64,000 nucleotides of DNA from Parus major. Lineage: Eukaryota; Chordata; Aves; Passeriformes; Paridae. The notes beneath the pieces are model-generated. The model did no database searches. It was not told the origin of the DNA and saw nothing but the letters and a program-made list of their open reading frames with translations. The DNA is taken from assembly GCF_001522545.3 (NCBI RefSeq), contig NC_031768.1, positions 83,324,457-83,388,456 on the forward strand, read 5' to 3'. Below, in pieces: positions 11,576 through 23,012 of this stretch (its first letter is position 1; each line of letters begins with the position of its first letter). A program made the translations under genes and the position numbers.

Positions 11576-13089
11576 GGCTTTTTTATTTGTTTTGTCAGTC
11601 ACTCAATAGCATACTATTGACTTTGCTCATTTAATGTCTAATTTGTCTTGTCTAATTTGTCTGCCTAATTTCTCTAATCCTTTTTGAACCTTTTGATACT
11701 CTGTGTCTCCACAATCTCCTCTGGCAACAAGCTCCAGCATGTTACTTCTTCACTCATATTGTTTCTACTTTCAACAAAACCTAGAAATTTAATATTCATA
11801 GCAAAGTCTGAACACTTCTAGGGACTGATTATTTGTGATGTTACAACATACATTGCAGTTTCCTCAAAACCTATTTATCTTTATTTTCTTCACTGTGATG
11901 CAGTATATGATTGTCATTAACATTTGAGTTCCACGGGGACATGGCTCTCCAAATATGAGCTGTTCAGCTCTACTGCTTGTCTTTCGTCATTAAGTCCCTA
12001 ATTCAACATAACACCTAAGCACATCCATCAGCACATTCATGGCATGTTTTCTTGAATAATGATGATGTATGCACTGCTGAATTAGTGTTTAAATGGAGAA
12101 ACTGGGTTTTTTTTGGGATTTTTGGGGGTTTTTTTTAATTGTCTCTGCACAATGAAACAAGATTGCAACAGGTGCACAACTATGGGAATGCGTATCTGTT
12201 ACATGGGGAAATTGAGGAAAGAGAAGGGTGCCAGTGCAGCCAAACACATCCCTTCTTTGCTAGAGTGTGTGAAAATCACACATGCTCTTTTATAACATAA
12301 AGCAAGGAAACATTATTAATTTATTTTATTTTTGTTCAGAGGGACAGAAACTTTTCAGAGGAGCGTCTATATCATGAGGAAGAGAGAATGCTTTGTGTCA
12401 CTTACCCAAGTTGTCAGTGAGGTTGTTCTTTCAAAATCAAGTGATTTATCAGGGAAGGAAAATATAACAAATCAAAAACCTTTCAAAAGGGAGTTTATTT
12501 CTCCAAATTCTGTCAGAAATAAATGTTTCTGTATGGTAGAAGTAGGTTTTCCATAAATATTATTTAATATTTTTTGGGTTTTTTTTCTTTAAGAGCACTC
12601 ATAAATTATATTTTTGTTTTAATGGAAAACTCAAGTAAAAAAAGGCACAAATCATGAAAAAGAAATTAGTTGAAAGGAAAAAGAAAGATGGGAGCCAGGG
12701 GGACTTTGACTGCACCCTGGTATCCCAATGTTTCTTTTTTTAAATAAATCAGAAATGGCAAATTCTTCTCATATTTGAACCCCTGACATCGTTGGAGGGT
12801 TCTGAGATGTCAGCACAGAAGGAAATGCAAAGAACATAAATAAAAAATACATATTTAATTGTGTTTAATATCTAAACCCGTTCTTCTGACAGTGACAAGC
12901 CACTAACATAAATAAAGCATAGGAAATAAAATGTGTACAGATAATTAACATATGTTTTAAAATATATATATAAATTCCTGTTAATTAAGGGAACATGATA
13001 GACTTCTTTAGCTACCTTTTCCAGTGTGTTTCTACCTCCCCAGTTAAAAGATTTTCCCTTCTGCATCACCCCATTTTCTTCTGCATGCT
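11576..13089. other. Noncoding stretch, nothing recognised
   Basis: AT-rich, with T- and G/T-rich patches at about 12109-12135 and 12572-12590. Frames are at most 74 codons and featureless. A 53-base stretch from 12930 is nearly pure A/T. No transposon signature was identified. Confidence 0.55.
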
Positions 13090-13320
13090 TCTAAGAAGAT
13101 CCCACATACATCTTCTCTAAACCCTTCCATTAGGTTGCTGAAGACCACAATAAGATTTCCCTTAAGTTTCTCTTTTAAAGTCTGTCCAAAAGCAACTTTT
13201 TCAGTGTCTGACTGCTTATACATTCTCAAGCCTTGGACTACCTCCATAGGTCTACTGCTGGATTTGTGAATATCTGTGCAGAGCTGAGCACAGTACTGAA
13301 CACGTGCTCATGCCAATTTG
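13090..13320 (-). mobile_element. Highly decayed CR1 LINE fragment, minus strand
   Basis: The segment resembles the complement of the CR1 region that precedes the 'aactggacacagtactcc' block. Visible correspondences are 'aagatttcccttaagtttctc' near 13152 (CR1: gagtctcccctcagccttctc), 'ctcaagccttggactacctc' near 13226, and 'cagagctgagcacagtactgaacacg' near 13278 (CR1: cagagctggacacagtactccagg). Alignment is patchy and no coding frame remains. It could be part of the same old element family as the copy at 11.2-11.6 kb. Confidence 0.45.
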
Positions 13321-14529
13321 GGTCATTATCAGGAAGAACACAGAGAATTAAAACCACAGCAAAATCTGTGCAAGCCTTTTTATTGCAAATAGACACATGT
13401 CAGTAAGCCCAATTAAAGAACCATACCAGAATATATTGAAATGCATCTTTCAGTTAGCATAGTCCTTAATAGATTTTTAAATTGAGACCTTGATTAGTAA
13501 TTTTAATTTTTAGCCACAGAAAGAGTCAGAAATTAAGTTAGTAGATCTCAGCATTTATTAAATTTAAATGATTGAATCTTTACTTGCTTTTACCCTAAGG
13601 AAACAAAAAGCAGGTAATAAAAATGAAGCCACCTGAAATATATTTGTTTTACATTTTCTTACTCCATTTTCTCCATGCAAAGTCAAAAGTGCATTAAAAA
13701 GTAATATTGTGCTGAGCTCACAAATATGCAAACGCCTCTAGATATCTTGTCTCAATAAAGTTTATAGAATGCATTCCCAAAGGTCTGACAACAAAACAGA
13801 ATAAATCGCAAGGCTCATAAAAAGATAATGCATGCCATTTTTTTGCTTACATAAACACAAACAAATGCAGCAAGAGGCAGGAGTGACTCTGAGAGGCCTC
13901 TTCCTTTCAAACTAATTCCTCTTATCATCACATACATTTGTAATGAATTATCACTACCTAAGGCAAAAATAAATAAAAGATTTTGTGAAGCACATGGACA
14001 TTTGAAAAAAAAAAAAAAATCTGCATTCTTGCAAATTCTATGGGAAATCATCTTTGCTTCCTTTCCTTAATTCAGATTTGCTGCTGAGGATTATATCCTA
14101 TGGGGACTGCACTCTACAAAAGAAAGAGAAACAAAAATGACAGAAAAAAAAAAATATCCAATGTTACCATACAGCAGAAAGTCCCCAGAAAAGTCCATTG
14201 TTAATTTATAAAGAAATGAAAATATGTAGAATGATGTTACATATTCAGGGTATAAATATCCCTGCCAAATCCTTTCTTACATCATAAACTGAGGAAGTTG
14301 CTTTCCTCTTCTGTGAGCAGGACCTTTATTTAAAATTTGAGAGAAGTCAGGGTATGTTCCTGTTAAAAAATGAATCCTGAAAAGAACCTACATAACATTT
14401 AAGCCTCTGTGTTACAGAGGCCTGACCAGAATTGTTAGTGTGTGGTTATGGTCTGTCTGGCTACAGAATTACACATTTTATTTATAGACATTTTTAAAAG
14501 GTAAATGGAGTTAATTCCTGTTGGTGGCT
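13321..14529. other. Noncoding stretch, nothing recognised
   Basis: AT-rich unique-looking DNA with A runs near 14006 and 14142. The few short frames have no recognisable content. Confidence 0.55.
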
Positions 14530-15484
14530 GATCTCAAGTGCTGCCCTTCAGGGCTCAGTATTTAGGCCTGACTCATTTATATCTTCAACAGTGACCTGAA
14601 TGAGGGGATCAAGAACACCCTTAATATGTTTGCAGGTGATACCAAGTTAGATGAGAGTGTTGTGCTGCTGGAGGGCAGGAAGGCTCTGCAGAGGGAAGTG
14701 GCCAGGCTGGATAGAATGGCTGAGGCCAATTGTATGAGGTTCCATAAAACCAAGTACCAGGTTATGCCCTTGGGTCACAACAACCCCCTGAGGTGCTACA
14801 GGTTAGGGGAAGAGAGGCTGGAAAGATGCCTGGCAGAAAGGGACCTGGAGTGCTGAACATGATCCAGCAGAGTGCCCAGGTGGCCAAGAGAGCCAGTGGC
14901 ACCCTGGCTGGGTCAGCAATGATTCAGTCATCAGGACCAGGGCAGGGATTGTCCCCTGTACTGGGCACTGGTGAAGCCACACCTCAAATCCTGTGTTCAG
15001 TTTGGGGCCCCTCACTCCAAGAGGGACATTGAGGTGCTGGAGTGTGTCCAGAGAAGGGCAGTGGAGCTGGACAAGGGTCTGGAGCACGAGTCCGATGAGG
15101 AATGGCTGAGAGAGCTGGGGATATTTAGCCTGAAGAAAAGGAGGCTCATGGGGATACCTCCTTGCCTTTTACAACTGCCTGAAAGGAGATTTAATTGAGG
15201 TGGGGTGTTGGTCTCTTTAATCAACAAGAGATAGGATGAGAAGAAATGGCTTCAAGTTGCACCAAGAGAGATTGAGGTTGAGGAAAGATTCTTCAGAGAA
15301 AATTTGTCAAGCTCTGGAACAGGATAGCCAGGACAGAGGTGAAGCCATCACCTTTGGAGGTATTTAAAAGTCAGGTACTTTTAGGGACTTGATTTAGCAG
15401 TGGACTTGGAAGTGTTCAATAAATGCTTGGATTCAATGATCTTAAGGGTCTTTCCCAACCCAAATAGTCCTATTCTACTCTATG
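14530..15484 (+). mobile_element. CR1 LINE, 5'-truncated, plus strand
   Basis: The longest CR1 copy in the window. It starts inside the reverse transcriptase ('cagggctcagtatttagg', CR1: cagggctcggtattggg), runs through the C-terminal coding region, and ends in a 3' UTR with 'ttcaatgatcttaagggtc', 'ttcccaacc' and a final degenerate octamer tail at 15471-15484 (TATTCTACTCTATG). It is 5'-truncated in the usual CR1 manner. Frameshifts and substitutions make it inactive. No clear target-site duplication was seen, which is normal for CR1. Confidence 0.95.
14626..15198 (+). pseudogene. CR1 reverse transcriptase C-terminal part (dead)
   Basis: Three frame segments together cover the end of CR1 reverse transcriptase. 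The first (14626-14856) begins at the catalytic box, read as FAGDTKL instead of FADDTKL, so the first catalytic aspartate is glycine at 14629-14640; it continues with 'LEGRKALQREVARLDRMAEAN' and 'CMRFHKTKYQVMPLGHNN'. The middle ('IQQSAQVAKRASGTLAG', about 14860-14910) lies in another frame. The third (14971-15198) returns to the first frame with '[22 protein letters not shown]' and '[16 protein letters not shown]'. Two frameshifts plus the active-site change make it nonfunctional. Confidence 0.9.
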
Positions 15485-18363
15485 GGAATAACCTCTTCAC
15501 CTTACATACAAATATTAACTATGAATCTTTGAGACACACAGAAGTCAAAGGAATTGTCTGACACTGCAATGAACTCAACATTAGAGTCGCCATTCAGAGA
15601 GATTCCATGGTCATTATCCAAAGGTCAAATTTTTATGCTGTTGTACCTGGAGATACAAACAAAGCTTTGCTTGTTTTCACCTGACCCTCAAACAGAAATG
15701 TCATGACTACAAATCTCAATTGAGCATAATAACAAAGCTATTAATTTTTCATAGATTAAATATTATATTTAGCATCAAACATGGAAAATTAAAACAAGTG
15801 AGTTTGACCTAATGTATCTTTGTATACTTTTTCTTGAGTATACATACTGCTGATATTTAATTTAAAATCTTTCCCCTTGATCTGTGTTAACAATTTCATA
15901 AATCAAATGTACGTATCTTTGCTGTTTCTTATGATCTCATTTTTCATTTATATCTTGATTTGAGATTCTATATCCATAATGGCTGCCAAAGAGATGGCCT
16001 ATTTTTGGTCCATCTTTGAAGTTATGGAGCAGTGTTACATTCCCTAAGAGTAAGGGGTGGGGAGCAAAATTATCGAAAAAAGAGTGAAGAGAGAAAGCAA
16101 AAAAAATTCCATTCCATGAATCATTTTGTCACAGATTAATGTAGGCAGCACTGTCAGAACTAGTTAGACCTAGATTATATGTAAGTTTCATATCCCATCA
16201 CTATTTTTCATAACTTTGCTGATATTAAGTATGAATTTTCATGGCATGAACTATATCACTAGTATTTTAATATTTACTATTGTATTTTTAGCTGTATTCA
16301 TCAAGTTCTGAATAGATGGTGTGGGTTTTTTTGTTAGTTTGGTGGGGGTTTTCTTTACAATATACCTCTGAGAAATAAGACTCTCTTCAGGATGCTTTTC
16401 AATATCTTGAAATATGGCTGGTGTATTATGATTCTTCCATTCACATTGTAATAATTGCTGCAAAAGCAAAGCAATGTCAGCCTATTTTTCAGAATTCCTA
16501 CCTAATAAGAATAAGCACTCTTGGACATGCAGCTTCCATTATCATCAGTAATGGAACAATTACAATGTAAATCAGTGTGATGTTTCAGAATATGGGTAAT
16601 TTTGCATATTATATGTGAGTTTAAACTTCCTGAAGGTATTTAAAATTAAACTGTAAAAGATTGGAAAGATGTTCTGTGGAGCAAGTTGAGGTTCTTTCAG
16701 TAGCTGGATTACAAGAAACCATATCTTTCAATTTTTAAGACCTCAAGGTATCCTATTATAAAGCTCATACATCTGTATATAAATATTGACTTGACTTGCA
16801 AACGTGTAAATGGAAAGAGATGTCTATTCTTTGCTACTTTTTAATGCCTATCCTGCGGTACAGCAATTACAATGGAGCTCACTGAAGTCTTTCCACTGAC
16901 TTCGGGTTTGTGGTTTATGTTCACTAGTATTATTGCCCTAGTCCTATAGCACCTGAGCTTCTCATATGATCCCTGTCCAGTTATTAGCGGGGCCCAGGAG
17001 CCTCAGTATGGGATGGATTCAGTTTGGAGTGATTGTGGGCTGAAAGATATGTCAGCAGTAGAATAAAGCTGTCTATGTATCCTGGTTGAACTGATTTAAC
17101 TCTCCCATATAAATGCAGCCCTTCAGACACACAAGTGACAATAGACTGGTATGAATATGCCTGTACCAAAATTACCTTTCCCTTATAAAGAATGTAAAAT
17201 ACAGCATTACAAAGTACTTCTTCAACTCCATAACCTGCCTATTTTAGGGGGTGCATCAAAATGCAGGGGCTGTCACTCAAAAAAGAAATTATGCTCAAAG
17301 AAACTGTAAGGGCAGTGAGCTGAGATCAGATTTTTGTCTCTGAATAAGAAACCAAAGTTACTAAGTTGGGTTCAGGCTGTACTCTGGGGCCATTTAAAGT
17401 GCTCCTGCCGTCCAAATCCTGAACCTCTGTTTCTCCTAAAATTCTTACCTCCAAAGATTGGATTTCTTTCAAAGAACCCACACAAAATTCAAGCAAGATA
17501 GATTATCTCATGGTCAACTCCCTGCTTACTGTCTCTTCCTGTTAAACACTCTAATGCTATTGTGTCTGAGGACCAAATTAATAGAGACAGCTCAGTAAGG
17601 GGTGCTGCAAGGCTACCCAATGCTTTTAATGTCTTTAGCCCATCTGTGGCATGAACACATCCTTCAACAGACCACACACCGAGTAATAACAAAGATCATG
17701 TAATTATAGAGGAATAAGAGCCTTTGATTAATTTATTCAGTGACACTTTTAAAGACGACTGGTGGCTGTATTAGAATTCTCTAAATCTTTTCCTTGATTG
17801 TTCTCCTCTCAGGGTTCACCATTCCTGTCCCTTCCCTAAAGGACACTCAGTCCATAGTTGCTGAGGAACATGGGCATCTGTTTAGGGACAGGAACTACCT
17901 GATTATTTTCCCTGCCCCTTGTTGCAATTTCCTTTCACTTTCTAGGCTCATACACATGTAGGACCATGCCTCCCATTGACTGATTACTGGCAGGTTTGAT
18001 TATAAAAATAGCACTCTGCAATTCAACTGAGTTGTAGGCAACAATGAAGGATTTGCTGGAGATATATTCTTTCTTTGCAGTCCCATTTATCAATGTACAG
18101 TTTCTCACTTGCCATTTATCATCTGCTTTTCTGTGCTTCCCTCGACATCTGGAGAATTTGTAGTCTGCTAAGTGGAGCAAGGCCTTGTCTTGAATACCTT
18201 ACCATCCTTGTCTAGGCAACATACTCCTGATTTTTCCCCAGTTTAACTTTTCTTTAAATAAACTTGACAGGTTCAATATATCCTCACTGCAAAGAATATA
18301 TTGAGAAGAGTAGTAAGCAATAGAGAACATACTAAAAATCTACAGCCCAAGGAAGAAAACAGT

Positions 18364-18382
18364 GAGAGAGAGAGAGAGAGAG
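18364..18382. repeat. (GA)n microsatellite
   Basis: About nine and a half uninterrupted GA dinucleotides. Confidence 0.95.
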
Positions 18383-18690
18383 TGCACCTCTAATGCATGT
18401 ATGAATTTATAATAAAAAGCAGTAGTGATAATTGCATGTCTTTTAACTCGAGAGGACCATAAAACACTGTGATGGAGTATACAGACGAGTGCCAGGTGGA
18501 AAGCAGGTCTTCATGTTTTGCAAGTATTTTCAGGATTTAAAGATGTGGGATGTAAAGAAGCTTCTTGCTCTCATTAGTTACTTATTAAAGCAGTAACACA
18601 TCCTGGTGTATCTGAAAATTCTACAGGATGTCTAAATTTCACACTACCTTACAGACGTTCCGGTAGCTGAGGAATAAGGAGGAGAGGACT

Positions 18691-18751
18691 AAATAAATAA
18701 ATAAAAAAAAAATAAAAAATAAAAATTAGGACAGTTGGGGGGGGGGAGGGG
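18691..18751. repeat. A-rich (AAAT)n-like tract followed by G-rich run
   Basis: AAAT/AAAAAT units with A runs at 18691-18725, then after 11 bases a run of ten G, one A and four G (18737-18751). The G run could contribute to a G-quadruplex if split internally, but it lacks four separated tracts. Confidence 0.85.
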
Positions 18752-19079
18752 TGCAGAAGAAGAGTATTAAAAAAACTCTTTCAAAGAAATGGAGTTAAAC
18801 CAGTTATAAATTTGGAATCACTTTGTTTTGATAATGACCTTTCAAAGGTTCTTTCGTTTTTATCCCCAAATGTCAGAACAGGGTGTTTTGACAATTCCAA
18901 ACCATGATATATATTCTTTAAAACTGAAATGTGATATTTTTCACAACCGGTCCCTTCCTGAAAATGGTTTCACTTTTGAAGAAAGTTATTATTTTCAGGG
19001 TGGAGGAGGGAAAACAAAAGGTAAAGAATTTCTGGAAAATATGATACTCTTTACCCATAAAGTACATGTTTAACCAAAT

Positions 19080-19620
19080 ATGGGCCACCTGTCCAGTTTC
19101 AGAAAGCAAAATGTCAGGGCCCATGTGAGTTTGAGCTTCACCTGGTAGCTCAGCCGAACAACACTTAAGCAGGAAGGGCATGACAAGCTGGGAAGTGGTC
19201 GGCCCTGTGTCCAGCACCTGGAGTCGCCAAATCCCTGACCTGGCCACCAGGTGGAGGAATTATACAGAAGAAAGTGTTTTCCTTTCACAAGAGCTACCGT
19301 GTACATTGACATTAATCTGAATAAATGTCTTTAGCATCTTGTCTGTAGTCAAGGTACCAGAAGTTGGCTAAAGTCTGATGTCTTGAACTTGCATCATCAT
19401 GGAAAGGCTATCCGACACTGCTGGCTGAAGGGCTGGGATGTGACCCAGGAGAGGTGAGCTCACCCTGCAGCTCTTGCAGACTAAGATGGCATTAGGAGAA
19501 CATGTTGGGACAGTTTCACAGGGGATCTTGCTGTGTTACTGGTGCTGCACCTGAGCTCATCAGGGTTTTCACAGAGTCAGATTCACACACTGAGGAATGA
19601 GATGACACCCTTTGAGGCAG
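19080..19620. other. GC-richer block of unknown origin
   Basis: This 540-base block is clearly richer in G and C than its AT-rich flanks and contains CpG-bearing words such as 'cagccgaacaac', 'gtcggccctg' and 'gagtcgccaaatccc'. An AATAAATGTCTTT stretch lies at about 19319. The composition resembles an old LTR or other inserted element, but I cannot match it to a family, and no terminal repeats or open frame support a specific call. Confidence 0.35.
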
Positions 19621-22600
19621 CACGGTTCTCTTATATATCACAGCTCCTTCCCTATTTGTCTTGCATCTCCAGACTTTTTGTGATACTTGTCACAAATGTT
19701 TTCAGGCACCTCAGCAATTTATCATTGGAATACATCCCCACTGTGTATTTCTATGCCCAAAAAACATCTCACATACTGGAACGCAGCAACATCAAGCTCA
19801 TGGGTGGGACCTAGGTATTACTGAGTCATTTTGCAGTTAACAGGTTTTAACTAAAACATCTACCTTGCTTATTAGCTGCTTTCTTCTCTCAATTTCCCTA
19901 TAAAAGTCAAAAGTAGATCTCAATATTTTGAGATCTCTGTCCATCACTCAGATTCTCTATTCTCTGTTTTGAGTTTTATGATGCTGACTGTCATAGCAGT
20001 ATCTGATCTCATTGAACACTAAATTTATAAAAGCCAGTGTCCCAATGGACTGGAAGGAGGAACAACATGACAGAGTAGAGTCTTAAATGGAGTCATTTAT
20101 GACAACTCCATCCAAACTGATAGAAACGTGATGGTTTTCACCAGCATCCAAGACTTCCTTCCCCACAAAATGAAACCAAACATCTGTTCACTCCATTATC
20201 ATTTCTTCAGAGGGTTCATATGCCTTCTCGATACACACATTATCCTAAAATTTTTATATGTATTTAAAAGTATATGGAAATGCCTTCAAAATATTCTAAT
20301 GAGGCAGAAGTACTCAATTAAAAAGCAGGAAAAGACTGTAATAGCAACAGAAAAAACAGTAGGAGTTTAAGTAAAAGAATTTATTGCCTTTATAATAACA
20401 CTTAACACATTTGTCAATCTCTTAAATGGAGTTTCTATTGATGGACAGTGGATTAGTCTCAAAGCAACTGGAAGGCTGTCTTTGAAATATTGCCACTTAT
20501 GGGTTCAGATGAGAAAATTAGCAAAAGACAAATAAAATAAACATAAATAGTTTTAATGGAAAGCTTTCTCTGAGCTGCTTCTGTCTTTCTTAATCAACTA
20601 AGAATAGGCTGTGATTACAGTAATCATTATGCAATTAATCACTATAATTACTTTTTATTGGAATAAGAGTTTAAAAAGCAACCAACATATTTTCTGTTCT
20701 TGCTTGACTGGAAAACATTAAGTGCTTGTCAAGAAGTTACTAAAATTATGTCTTAGCAATTTTTTACATTATTATTTTTTAATGTAAAAGTAACAGTGCA
20801 AGTTTATGCACATCCCATACCAGATAATATTCACACAAAGTAGGGATTTGCAGTTCTCCAGTGGTAATAGGATGCAATTTTTTGTGTACTTAGCATGCCA
20901 CATATGTTTTTTATACATAATGCACTTACCTATGCATCTACAGTATGGTCATAATCATATGTGGGCTTGTATCAATGAAAAAAATCAACAACAGTAAATT
21001 AACAATTTAGACCCACTAATCATTGTGAAATTGAAGTTTTGCTGTTCTTGAGCTTCTCTCTTTGTGACCTCAGGCTGAGAGCAGCTCTTAGTATCTGAGG
21101 GCTGGGCTATGTGTCTGTAGCTTCTCCTAAAGCCAACCAGGGGACTCAGCCCTTGCAAATACTTCTCACCTCAAGTTTCGATGTAATGAAAGCAAGGAAA
21201 GATAAGAGCTTGATTCACAAGGGATTACAGTTTGTGAACATTTTATATAGAGATCTGTATTTCTGTATTTCTGTATTGAGGCTTTAGTGGGAGGTGAACT
21301 GGCTGAGTTGGACTTGTATTTGGTATTCTTTCTTCACCTCTTCCCTCTTGGGAGCTACTCACGGTCCTGAAGAGACGATCCTCTACTCTTTTCCTTCCCC
21401 ATCTCCCCCATTCACCACAAATCTCCAGGAAAGTCATCCAGGAACATTATCTAATCCAGCCCACCAGCATTCCTACCCTACACTGTTCTAGCTCACAGCC
21501 TAGGATACTTTTACTATTTCAAATCTGTTTAATATTTTTTTTTTCCTTACAGAGTCTTTGCACAGCTTTGGATAAGTACAATCCTTTTCTGTCTACTTAC
21601 TCTGCTGTTTTATACCACCTCAACTCTGAATATACCCCAGCCAACTATGTGCCCACTGAGGGGACTGTTCTTCTCTCTTAAATACAGACAGAACAATATA
21701 GTGTATGCATGGAATTTTGTAAATAAGCAAAAAATCTTTTTCAAGGAGGCAACCAGCAATCAGTGCATGGCTGGATCCACTGATAAACAATCTAAAACTA
21801 GACCTGCCTGGACAATGTAAAGGCTTCCAAAATGCTGAGATGTTCTCCTAAGTAATTTTATGTTTCTTTCAACAGTTATCCCTGGACCACAAACTTCTGA
21901 GTCACATGCTGACCTAAATGGGCAGGCAAGCAAGCTGTCAGAGCTAAGACAGATTTCAAACACAGATTCCATCCAATGTTTTTAAAATATGGAAGAAATA
22001 AAGATGTAGTGAGTATTTTATGCCAACAAGTTCTTATAAAAAAAAAGTTGTCTGAAATCTTGGTGTAGAGAATGGATTTGGTGACTGAGAAATTACCCTA
22101 TTTATAATCACTTTCAGCCCAGGCACCTTTTAGAGATGAATTGACAGTGCCTATTTTTTGTTTCCCTGGGCAGGAGGTAAAAATGCTTTTAAAAATGTTG
22201 ATTATCTCGTGATGTTGGACTTTGGCAACCTACTACTAACAGGCAAGCTCAGTGAAATGGTTGTTATAAGGAAATCACCCCCCCACATCTTTCCAAGTAA
22301 CTCTTTGACTGGCAGATCAAGACCAATGTTTTTAAATAGCAGTTCCAGTCAAGGTGGGACCCTGCTGGTACCTTTCAAAGAAGGTGTGGACCAACACAAC
22401 TTGAGTTTGTCCTGTAGTAGAATTTTACAGTCAGCTGCTGGAGCATTTGGGAAACTAGAGGACTTAAACTCAGAGCAAAGATACTTGTGCAAACATTGAC
22501 ACATTCTTACAGAACATTTTTATTTGAACAGATTAATATTTTCTGACCTCTGGAAAATTTATGATTCTCCTGAGGTGAGTAAAAATGCTTTGTCTACACT

Positions 22601-22749
22601 AGGGTTTTAATAGACAAAAATTAACATGTCCTAATGTCAGAGCTTTTCTCTGTGGATGTCTGTGACACAGTAATATAAAATCTTTGGGTAAAGATATGCC
22701 AATAACTTCTTTCTTTTCTATCCATCCATTAAAATTTTTATTTTTTTTT

Positions 22750-23012
22750 CATAGAAACATACAATTTCTTGAGTTGAATGGGACTCACAGGGACCACTGA
22801 GTCCAACTCCTGGCCCTGCACAGGACACCCCAAGAGTCACACCACGTGCCTGATAGCACTGTCTAAAACCTTCTTGAGCTCTCTCAGGCTGGTGCTGTGA
22901 CCCCTTCACTGGGGAGCCTGTTCCAGAGCCCCACTACCCTCTGGGTGAAGAACCTTCTCTGAATATCCAGCTTAAACCTCCTCTGACACAACTTCAGGCC
23001 ATTCCCTGGGGG
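22750..23012 (-). mobile_element. CR1 LINE 3' end, minus strand
   Basis: Begins with a degenerate complement octamer ('catagaaacatacaat'), followed by the CR1 3' UTR blocks 'gagtccaactcctggccctg', 'gagtcacaccacgtgcctg', 'ctggggagcctgttccagag' and 'gtgaagaaccttctctgaat', ending at 'ttcaggccattccctgg'. The 'tggccctgcacag' signature is shared with the copy at 44.86 kb, so both probably belong to one CR1 subfamily. The element is a 5'-truncated tail of about 260 bases with no preserved coding capacity. Confidence 0.92.

Larger units (their letters stand above)
15485..22749. other. Noncoding stretch with simple repeats and one GC-richer block
   Basis: No gene or named transposon was recognised in these 7 kb. 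Contents: a possible conserved block at about 15540-15780, a (GA)n run at 18364-18382, an A-rich microsatellite at 18691-18725 followed by a G-rich run at 18737-18751, a GC-richer unclassified block at 19080-19620, an AT-rich homeobox-motif patch at about 20560-20690, and a small 9-bp tandem (TCTGTATTT, near three copies) at about 21254-21278. Open frames reach at most 113 codons and are featureless. Confidence 0.5.

Noticed and set aside
21530..21680. 'ttttttccttacag' acceptor-like string followed by sequence of balanced composition
   Set aside because: Translation in each frame gives nothing recognisable and no downstream donor could be defended.
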